55,578 bases of DNA, taken from assembly GCA_038093515.1 (NCBI GenBank), contig JBBPSI010000165.1, positions 1 through 55,578 on the forward strand, written 5' to 3'. Within the stretch, counting starts at the first letter, position 1. Every line of letters starts with the position of its first letter. The position numbers and the translations under genes are program-made. Source of the DNA: Butyriboletus loyo (lineage: Eukaryota > Basidiomycota > Agaricomycetes > Boletales > Boletaceae). This document shows positions 47,279 to 55,578 of this stretch, in pieces. Under the pieces are notes generated by a model. It searched no databases, was not told where the DNA came from, and was given only the letters and a program-made list of their open reading frames with translations.

Positions 47279-48769
47279 TCAAACCCTTCCAGGGACGATC
47301 ATCAAGGCTTCCAGCCTTTCTTCCAATCCCTTTCCCATACCCTCACGCTCCCACTCACTGCCGACATCGTCCGACAGCGCGATGCTGTCCCTGTCCCTAC
47401 CATGTATCGATCCCGCACTGGATTGAGTGTTGCCAAAGCCTGTTACACCAGGGATATGGGGAGGTGGTTCGGAGGAGACACATGTAGTGAAGGACGAGAG
47501 AGGGACCATCGATGCCGGGGTGGATGCGAGAAGATCCGAGTAAGACATGAAGGAGAGCCGTTTCGAAGCAGCGTGCGTGGGAGAGGGTGGGTGTGAGATA
47601 TTCAACGGGTGAGAGAACGGAGACCCGGTATAAGTCGAAGAAGGAGACATCGCGACCTGGGCTTGCGAAGTTTGAAGTTGCTGCGCGGGTTGAAATTGAG
47701 TGATTGGTTGAAGAGGCGAAGCGGTGGCCGGAGGGAGTAGTTCGACCGTCGTTGAGGGCGACGACCCGGCAGATGACAGTGTAGAGTAATACGCCGAAGT
47801 GGGGGTATTGATTGAAGGACTCGATTTTCCAACTCTCTTTACCGTCGTCGCCGTCCCAACGATAGGAGCAGGTGCGGTGGGGAATGTTTGAACGGTCAAA
47901 CGACCCTGTAGCTCCTTGGCAGGGCTCGATGAAAGCATCGGCAACGGAATTGGAGCAGGAGGTGATGAGGACCCAGGAACGCTCAATAACAAACTCGAGC
48001 GATGTATGGTAGGCGACCTGCCGCTGGTTGGACTGGGGCTCCTACTCCTGAGGCTCCCAATTGGACTTGCAAAACCGCTTCTAACCCTGTCCCTGGCGGG
48101 AGTCACGACAGCAATGTGATCCTCCTCCAGGAGAGAGGAGGATGTAAGGATGGACGCTGCGGAGTCAAGAACAGAGGGGACGCTCTGTTCAAGCTGTTCG
48201 GTGCCCTTTGATCTGGGGATACGATGTGGGTTGGGTGGGTGGGAAGATGGAGGCGATGGAGGAAGTATAGGTTCAATGTCCCGTTCGAAGATGGCTGATG
48301 AGGATGAGTGGCTAGAAAAAGATGACGCTATCAGTGGAAAAAGACGAGAAAGAGTGTGGCATGGGCGTACGCTGATGTGGGTGATGAAGGTATGGAGGAG
48401 GGTGAACGAGAACCGAGTCTTGTAGTGCCTGTCTGCAAAAGCTGGGAGGCATGGGATGAAAGCCTGTGCTCTCTGTGGGATGGGGTGAGGAGGGTCGAGT
48501 GTGAGGTCATCCTACGAAGATCAACAGGGGGCGAGTGGTGAGGAGGCAAGACGATGTTGGCTGCAAAAAGAGGGTTAAAACGAGAGCGCGAACGATGTGA
48601 AGAAAGAATACTCGCAGTGCTGGATTTCTTGGACTGAAGATGGGGTCATTTGAGCAGCGACGGGGCGAGAGTACAAGGACGGAACCAAGTGGATGCGTTT
48701 GACTTAATAGTGAAATAAACGTCCTCCGCAGTGGCGTTTCAATTTCATCAGCCAACACTCACCGGACAT
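47279..48769 (-). CDS. Conserved fungal disordered protein, unknown function
   Basis: Three exons in phase: 48769-48763 (ATGTCCG only), 48560-48371 and 48311-47279, giving 409 residues. The first intron is about 200 nt, long for this window, and the start exon encodes just over two codons. Most of the protein is Ser/Pro/Thr-rich. The C-terminal block contains KRLSFMSYSDLLASTPASMV followed by PLSSF, EPPPHIPGV and finally DDVGSEWEREGMGKGLEER. I remember this FMSYSDLL...EWEREGLGRGLEERLE pattern from uncharacterised proteins of many fungi, and it marks the gene as real. No enzymatic motif, signal peptide or membrane segment is present; it is possibly a cytosolic regulatory protein (inference). 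Confidence 0.75.
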
Positions 48770-49885
48770 CGGCGTCGGCACCTTCTAAATGAGTGTATCT
48801 GACCCCCTTGTAGGTGGGTTATCTTGCTATCTCCAGTTCCTGTGGCTTCCATGCTGTGTATCCCCAGTGTTTTTATGACGACCGCAGCAATACTTGTTGA
48901 TCATGATCTCTTTGGCTGTGCCGTGAATCGAGTTCCATAGGCATCGTCTTAGTTCCGGAAAAAAATCACCGGACTAATCAGGAGCCATCTCTTGCATCAC
49001 AAAGTACAAGCAAACCCGCGTTCGAGGGTCATCCAAATGCCAGTGTGACGATAAAAAACGCCTGTGTGTACCTCGTCTATCAATGGACGCATCGCCTTTT
49101 GTTGTCAGTTCAGTGCTAATAATCAACAGCCCTCGATCCTCCAAGCCCAATGAATCATGATTTCGTATCATAATCCTTCCATTTCTCCCTGCTTTGGTTA
49201 GCGTATCCCGGACTTTAATGATAACGTTGTGTTCCTGATTCCTTCTCCTCCATCCTCTGGCAGTGTGAAGCCTCGAATCGTTCCACCTTGAGCTTGATCA
49301 GTCGCATGAGGATTCCCGGGGCTGTGAAAGCTACAAAGACTTGCACTGGATGCCTCGGTGGGAATCCCTCTGAAATGGAACAACTCCATGTTTGGTTTCG
49401 GCTATACCAGAGGGTTCAGGGTGCACGAAGATCGAATGCACGTTGGTGGATTAGATACGGCATCTTCAATTGCAAGATAACCCGTGGCAGTGGTCCGGGT
49501 GAGTGCAGCAGTTGCAGACTGGCGGTACACTTGACATCGCTTGGGACGGTATCCACCAATGCGCTGGCAATGCGGACTCCGGATAGAACCCATCAATCAG
49601 TTCCGTACAAACGCAACAGGATGCCACGACAGATACAGCAGTCCATCAAAATAGTACGTAGCACAGTCCTTGTGACCCAACAGAAAAAAAAAGTCGATAC
49701 AGTCCAACTGACGTTCAGTACATAACTGCTGTCAAACGTTTCGCACTGTCCTCGGCGACATAAAAGAAGTCCAAAATACACCCAAACTGAAACAGCCATC
49801 TGCGAAATACGTCATCGGCCCATCAGCTCAGAAACTCCCCAACATATCAAAACGCAATCGCTGACCATGTCCGGCTCGAATTTTA
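48770..49885. other. Intergenic
   Basis: Promoter region of the disordered-protein gene and 3' flank of the cerato-platanin gene. A plus-strand frame at 49288-49725 and a minus one at 49402-49596 have no recognisable features. Confidence 0.5.
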
Positions 49886-50320
49886 CTACATTCCGCATGT
49901 AGCTGCGGGTATCTGGACGAAGGATACGTCCACCCTACCCAGCCCAATCGCCTGGTTACCCGTCAGGGTGTTCATCGCCGCCTCCGACACCGTGAATCCA
50001 GACACGGACTTGTCCACAGCCAAGATGTTGACCGTAGTGCTCCCATACGTGACAGCGTAGCACGTGCCACACTGCGTAGAGTTCCAGCCCTCTACGGTAT
50101 AGACTCCACCGACATTTGGAAAGGTGGGGAGCGAGCCCAGCGTCGTGTAGTTTTTGGTCTGAAGACCGTTGGCCCCGTTGGAACACGTTACTTGATCGAG
50201 GGAGAGGTTACCGTTGTCGTAGTTGGGGTCGTAGGAAAGCGTCGTCGTCGTCTGCGCGAGGACACGAAGACCGGAGACGAAGGTGAGGATGGTAACGAGA
50301 AGAGTGGCAGGGTGGTACAT
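49886..50320 (-). CDS. Cerato-platanin family secreted protein
   Basis: A single intronless frame of 144 codons. It has a signal peptide (about residues 1-22, LLVTILTFVSGLRVLAQ), then the cerato-platanin fold: TLSYDPNYDNGNLSLDQVTC, PNVGGVYTVEGWNSTQCGTC, VNILAVDKSVSGFTVSEAAM and GRVDVSFVQIPAATC. The four cysteines that form the two disulphides are present. These small expansin-like proteins bind chitin oligomers, are secreted abundantly by basidiomycetes, and can trigger plant defence. A TATA element lies at the expected distance upstream. A damaged relative lies near 52.1 kb. Confidence 0.95.
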   Translation of the reverse strand: MYHPATLLVTILTFVSGLRVLAQTTTTLSYDPNYDNGNLSLDQVTCSNGANGLQTKNYTTLGSLPTFPNVGGVYTVEGWNSTQCGTCYAVTYGSTTVNILAVDKSVSGFTVSEAAMNTLTGNQAIGLGRVDVSFVQIPAATCGM

Positions 50321-50390
50321 GATCGACTAGGGCACTGAGTGTTGATGATGGAGGAAAGAGAATGTCCCATAGTCGAGCGAAACATGGGCC

Positions 50391-50400
50391 GTTTTATACG
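50391..50400 (-). promoter_or_regulatory. TATA box of the cerato-platanin gene
   Basis: GTATAAAAC on the minus strand, about 71-80 bp upstream of the start codon at 50320. Confidence 0.55.
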
Positions 50401-52084
50401 CACGCCGAGCAATTTGATAACCTTATTCCGAAATACGTACGTCAGAACGAGAAGGACATGCGGCACTCGTCCTAGCAGAGATTCCGAGTCAGATTAGGCA
50501 ACGCGCTCGCTACGGGGGTCACGGAGAGCCAGGTAGTGAGACTACAAAAAGAAGGGTGACACCTGACGTTGACAACGAGCCAACTGCGCGGGATATTATT
50601 GTTAATATCGAGTTGGCGTTGGGGCGACCTACCGGAATGGCGGGCGGCAATTGCCTGTTACGCCGAGGTGCAAATGTTTCAGTCATCCAAAGAACGTGTC
50701 AGAGTGAGGATCGTACGACACTTGGCGTGACGTGGTGACCAACTTCCTCGCAACGGAAGCTGATCACCGCACGCTAGCCCGAATCTCCACACACGGACCC
50801 AAATATCCGCCAAGTGAGGCTATGACCACGATCATCTCCGTTTGGAGAACGCTCTCACAACCATACTGTTGCTCGAGCCAAGTGACCGTTCAATATCCCA
50901 ATCGGCCCACTTGAATATGAGTTCTGGAAGAGTTCGGTGTGAGTCGCGGCCATATCTTTTGATCCGTGCCGTTCTTCGCGGTAGGGTTTAAATCACCGTC
51001 TCAATCGTTGGAACGCATTGCGGCCCTGTGGGTTCCAACGCCCAAGAACCGTAATTGTCTAATCTGCGAGGGGTCGGACTACGCCCCCAAGCGAGATCCG
51101 AGCACTGCTTGTCTGACTGTTGGGACGACGTTCGTTTGCTACTGGTAGGTTCGCAGGGGAAAAAAAAAGAAAAGGTCTGAAGGCACATACTAATACACGC
51201 GTCATGCGCGAGCAAGAACATTGACGCAGCTCGTCGAAGCACTCGAAGGATCTGAAATGAATTAATGAAAGCGACTCGGTGGCCATGAATTGGCATACAT
51301 GTGTTGAAAGACCTGTTGTGTGAGCGCATTGGGGTGACCTGTTGGGTGCAAGAGATGACATGCCATGCGCTCTTTCGCAGCAAAACTATGCTTATTATGC
51401 CCCTGTAAAATCCTATCAGAGAGTGAAGTGCTTCGAGTGGAGTTAGTAGGGTACCGATCGAGGCATACTGAAAGTAAGTACATACATACATGTAGAGCTG
51501 CAATCGGTAAAGCATCAATGGATTTTCTTTGGCTAGCTAGCGAGATGCCGATGGAAACACCCTGCCTGATACACCGCACAATGCAATTTTCCGCGGAAAA
51601 CGCGTCCTTGCAGGCCACAAAAGTCCTTCCATGCCTAATTCCGAACGCTGTGCTTCATGCCTTCACGCGGCGTATCGGCCTGCCGATATCATGCACATTG
51701 CATGCTGCGTTACGTACCCCATACTTTGAATCTCGCTGGGATGTCGTGCGAGTGGTGTCTTCATTGGTTGGAAGCGGAGCTGATGCATATGTTTGTCACA
51801 GCTCTTGCAGCTAATGAAGTTTACAACCAAGTTGTACGTCACTTTGGCACATCAATGCATCAAAGATAGTCATGGAAGTTCAAGTTGGCAGTGATTGCAG
51901 CTATTTGTTGGGTGGTGCAATTTTTGGCCCCGGATCCAATCCATTGTGTTAGAGTCATGTAGACCAAACAAATACAAGCTACATTCGGCCAATCATACGG
52001 CTGATAAGATTAGAAATATAATTCAGTAAAACTTGTATATTAGAAGAGTCGTATCATAGGAGAGATCACTCAGTAAACACTTCG
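50401..52084. other. Intergenic
   Basis: 1.7 kb with only short open frames of no recognisable type. A short (CATA)n run lies near 51480-51492. Confidence 0.5.
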
Positions 52085-52224
52085 CTCCATTTCCACACAT
52101 TGGACACGCTACTTGGTTGAGCGAGAGGCTACTTGTTCTCATGGTTGGTGCCTCAGGGGAGGAGCATCGTCTGTGCGAGGATGAGAAGATCGGAGACGAT
52201 CGTGAGGATAGCGACTTCGAACAT
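52085..52224 (-). pseudogene. Cerato-platanin 5' relic
   Basis: From 52224 the minus strand reads MFEVAILTIVSDLLILAQT, aligning base by base with the signal-peptide region of the gene at 50320 (CTCACCTTCGTCTCCGGTCT vs CTCACGATCGTCTCCGATCT). A stop then follows, but the next homologous stretch (AACAAGTAGCCTCTCGCTCA and CCAAGTAGCGTGT) matches the NLSLDQVTC coding region in a shifted frame. Sequence beyond that cannot be aligned. It is a broken, truncated duplicate. Confidence 0.75.
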
Positions 52225-52641
52225 ACATGGTTAACCAGAACTATAGACACCACGGTATACTAGATTACAACTTTCTACAGTCACATAAACGATAAATATA
52301 CATCTCCCGCACACCGTAGAAGTAGCCCAGTTGATATTGTACCCGTACGTCGTAGGCCTCCAATAGAGTGTGATACAGTTCTTTGTCTGCTCTTCTCAGT
52401 GTTTCCCGCCGTTGGCTGGCACGACAGGTTTCCAACGTGTCATGTCTCTCAAGCACGCCGACAGTCACCCCGGTACCGTGCCAGCACGAGCGTCCAGGGC
52501 GGGCATAACATAGTTTTTCGTCGCATTCGAGTTGCCTAGTACATCGGCACTAAGTGAATCGTCTGCATGCTGGAAATTCGGGTTCGATACCCAAAAAAAT
52601 TGATCAGTCCAATGCAAGGTTCTCGAACGAGATTTGATTCC
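52225..52641. other. Intergenic
   Basis: No gene supported. A T-loop-like GGGTTCGATACCC near 52591 is not part of a foldable tRNA. Confidence 0.5.
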
Positions 52642-55578
52642 CTACTCGTCTTCCAACGACATCGGTCTATAAGCGTCCCGCTCATCCTTTTCTTCCGTTG
52701 CCGCTAACTCGTCTGCAATACAGACTTTAAGGGTTCCAGCCCTCCGCAGATTATCAAGGGAAGGGTCATCAATTTCCAGCATGCGGTCATAGACGACCTG
52801 TGAGTGGAATCCAAGCCACAACGTCTCCAACACTCCAAATGAGGAAACTGCGAGCGATCTCGGCGTCGTGACTCCAACCATGTAAAATATGAGTAGGAAG
52901 ATGGTCACGGAAGCCCCGAGGGCAAACGCGAGCTATGTTTTGTTTGAACCGCCGCCTTTTAGGGGATGAGTGTCGATGGGACTTACAGGGATTATATTAA
53001 TCTGCGGACGTTGTTAGGGGTGCTACTACTTCGTTCCCTCGCTGGACTCACTTACGTTCAGTTGTAGCTGCACTGTTATATCTGTGACCTCGCTTGTCCC
53101 AGAAGAAGGTTGGAACCCGCCAGCCAAACGACCAGCTAGACATGCAAGTTACCACCGCCGACGGGACAGTGATAATCCGGCACGGACTCACCAAGCCATA
53201 TTGACTCAGCTGCTAGTTTGGACACAGCGTATTCGAGCTGGTCACGGTCAAGGGTGACCGCAGGGGCTGAACTAGTCCCAGTGGTAAGTGCGCTTTCGGT
53301 CAAGTTGATCCCGATATTTTCCATGATGTAACTAGGCAGCATCAAGCGTGAGGTCAGGTCAAATGTGGAAGCACGTACAAATCCAGGTTTGTGAATGTGC
53401 CAGTGCAAGGCTGCATTTCTGACGAGGAGTCAACAGGGCAATTTGCTCGTGGGGCGTTCGACATGGCAGTTGATATCTGGAACTGCCGAGTTAATGTATG
53501 GTACGATGCAAGCGAGAGTCAATACCATACTCCTTTGTCGAGTTCCGATGCGTTGCTGGGTGACCAGAGGGTCCATAACTGTGAGTGCGTCGACATATTC
53601 AGTTGGGTTGAATCCAGACTGCCAAGAACGTTGTTTTGTACGTCCAAGGTGTTCGAAACAGTCGTTGCATTCAATGAACAACCTATGACGTAGGTCACCA
53701 TCGGGAAAGTAAAAATCTGCGACTCCGAATAGTTTGCTGGTGAGGCAACTGTCAGCTTTCGTAGTGCTATCAGGCAATAGTCAATTTGCCTAGGTTAATA
53801 ATGCTCTGCGTCTGATTTAGCGTCACACTGACGGAACTCCCAGACGGCAGTGACTCTTCATCAAAGTCTACGGCAGTAGTCGCCACGAAAAACAAATAGC
53901 CATCGCATCCAAGGCACTGTTGATTTTAAGGTTTTTTATTCAACAGCGTGCGATTCGTAAACCATGGACGCACCCCACCGGTGTACGGGTTCACGAAAGT
54001 GATGGTGTTGTTCCCTAAAAGGCGGTGAGAATCCACAAACATCGGTTTCCGAGTCATGCTCTATAAAAACTTACACATCGGTGGAACGCTCGTACTTATC
54101 GAACCCAGCGAAGATGTAGTGAAGTTGAGTGCGAACGTGGTAGAATTGAAAGACAAATTGGAAAGCAAACCACAGTTCGTATGAACAGTGGTCGCGCCAA
54201 CAGTGGCATTGAGAGATGTGGGGGTGACTAAGGGGGTGTCGTAGACTGTGCTGCCGAACAGCCCCTCAGTAGAAAGGTCGGGAAGCTGGGTAACCACTGG
54301 AATGACTGGAGCAATGTCAACCCAATTGAGGTCTTGGAGATTGACGGACAAATTTGGCCAAGCCAACGTTGACTGCACCATGTTGACCACGATGCTATTG
54401 AATGTCTGAAACTGCATGATCGCTGACGAGGATATATGAAGAATTGAAATGCAAGTAAAGTATACCAAAATGCACAGTGTCGTCCAAAACGATTCTGAAA
54501 CCTTCCTTTGCTGCCATAGACTAACTATAGCGGATCCAATCCCTGTCCACGCACGGGAAATGTCGTGAATGCTGGTAAGGTCTCGTCTTGATGCCATAAT
54601 CCGACGTAAAGCCAATTGCTGTGTCACGAAAACCAAAATTGCAGTATATAGCTAAAACAAATGTTAGCTTGACGCAAAATCCAGTTTAGATGAGCATACA
54701 ATATAGAAAAGTTGTAGTGAGACGCTCAACGCTATTGTTATATCCGTACTATCCAATGAGATGATGATGCGGTGTTCGGCATTGTGGGCGAATACAGCCA
54801 CGAGGGAAAAATGGAGCATGACCAGAATTCCATGCAGAACATAGCACCACACGAACAGAAGGGGTGGAATGGTCGAACAACACACTTGACGTATGCGCGA
54901 GAGCCTCCACTTTTGAGTTCTGTGTTCAGGCGTCCTTCCCGCTAACAAATTGTTTCATTAGTGGACTGCAAATATAGCATTGCAATTATACCTTGGTGAT
55001 GCATGTCTTCTTCCAATGCGAGCAGAGATGGTAGTCCTTGTGATGAAGACCCTTCAATATTACCACCTTTCTTGAATATAGATTCCAAGTTTCTGCCTTT
55101 CACATTGGCAAGGCAAATATCAAGCATTCCTGTGGACCGCAGCATCTCCGAAGATGGGTGGTCGATTATAGTAAACCTTTCTCGAAGATTGTCGGTATGC
55201 GCACCGATCCACAGCGTTTCTAATACAGAGACACCTTCGGTGGAGATATCCTGACTTCTTGAAGGACTGCTGATTATAAAGTGGATAATAGCAAGCAAGA
55301 TAAACGATGCACCAAGAGCACAGACAACCTGTTTCAAATCAGTGTAAGTTCCCGGGGTACTGCAACTTGTTATGGAGTGCTCACAGGGATTTGGTTGATC
55401 TAGGTATCAGTGATCAGAAATGTCGTAGCGATAGTCAACGTTAAGCATGGACTTACATTTAGCCTCCACTTGGGCACTTGTTCCGTAACATCGTTGCTGG
55501 TAGGGGAAAGCATAAATCCACCATTGCTTTCACCAAGCTGCCCAGCTATCATGGTCTTGTAAATGATGTCATAATGTA
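52642..55578 (-). CDS. Large membrane protein with two tandem units, 5' end beyond the window
   Basis: Exons in phase: (edge) 55578-55457, 55399-55385, 55328-54992, then 54941-54700, 54651-54075, 54014-53974, 53916-53790, 53748-53531, 53482-53379, 53331-53192, 53135-53056, 53001-52987 and 52932-52642. The first three are the C-terminal part of one unit (INQIP micro-exon, membrane helix ALGASFILLAIIHFII, tail SVLETLWIGAHTDN...HPSSEMLRSTGMLDICLAN). A 50-nt intron (GTATAA...CTAAT...TAG) joins them in frame to a second, complete 611-residue unit: membrane helices PPLLFVWCYVLHGILVMLHF and VSESFWTTLCILVYFTCISI, the motif DLTSIHDISRAWTGIGSAI, a long N-glycosylation-rich ectodomain, INIIP, helix ALGASVTIFLLIFYMVGV, and tail SFGVLETLWLGFHS...DDPSLDNLRRAGTLKVCIAD. 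Family members are abundant and uncharacterised in Agaricomycetes. The intron after 53790 starts with GC. Confidence 0.7.

Noticed and set aside
52540..52605. tRNA gene (GGGTTCGATACCC T-arm)
   Set aside because: The upstream sequence does not form acceptor, D or anticodon stems.

Overview
This is a nuclear segment of a filamentous basidiomycete, most likely an Agaricomycete. The evidence is dense short introns (about 41-110 nt, GT-AG with CTAAT/CTAAC-type branch points), several families typical of or abundant in mushroom-forming fungi (ULD-type ubiquitin-like protein, DUF6533-like membrane proteins, cerato-platanin, a large 'ETLW' membrane family), and clear fungal housekeeping genes (NDC1, SDHB, FHA-RING ligase). 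I saw no convincing tRNA or rRNA gene and no CRISPR array. All exon models are manual, checked for splice-site phase.

Layout. 1-5.2 kb is non-genic: a nested tandem macrorepeat (1-3.34 kb), a short-motif repeat tract that switches strand in its middle (3.34-3.94 kb), then diverged direct repeats. 5.2-7.5 kb holds a three-exon gene for an unrecognised 310-residue protein, flanked by eight 31-bp palindromes, four on each side. This is the most unusual structure in the window. 7.5-13.3 kb holds a hAT-type terminus, a ULD/zinc-ribbon protein, a KRE6/SKN1-like N-terminus with no catalytic domain, and a 952-bp hAT transposon with a perfect 8-bp target-site duplication. 14-22.3 kb holds an Old Yellow Enzyme, an uncertain gene, a TLC-domain membrane protein, a fold-back element and NDC1. 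24-26.3 kb holds an intact RNase H gene and a decayed tandem copy. 26.8-28.7 kb holds a long disordered basic/acidic protein.

28.9-36.9 kb is a segmental-duplication block: a relic methyltransferase 3' end, three copies of a DUF6533-like gene, then two intact five-exon Tmt1/Crg1-type methyltransferases. 37-41.8 kb holds SDHB, an alpha/beta-hydrolase pseudogene and a Dma1-like FHA-RING ubiquitin ligase. 43-45.3 kb holds a 15-exon GH18 chitinase with a C-terminal CBM5/12-like module. 47.3-48.8 kb holds a conserved disordered protein, 49.9-50.3 kb a cerato-platanin (with a relic copy near 52.1 kb), and 52.6-55.6 kb a large membrane-protein gene in which two tandem units appear to be spliced into one reading frame.

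Together this is ordinary housekeeping (respiration, nuclear pores, mitotic/ubiquitin control, sphingolipid-type membrane proteins) interspersed with cell-wall and secreted functions (chitinase, cerato-platanin, KRE6 remnant) and with fast-turnover duplicated families and transposon debris. Three introns appear to use GC-AG boundaries.
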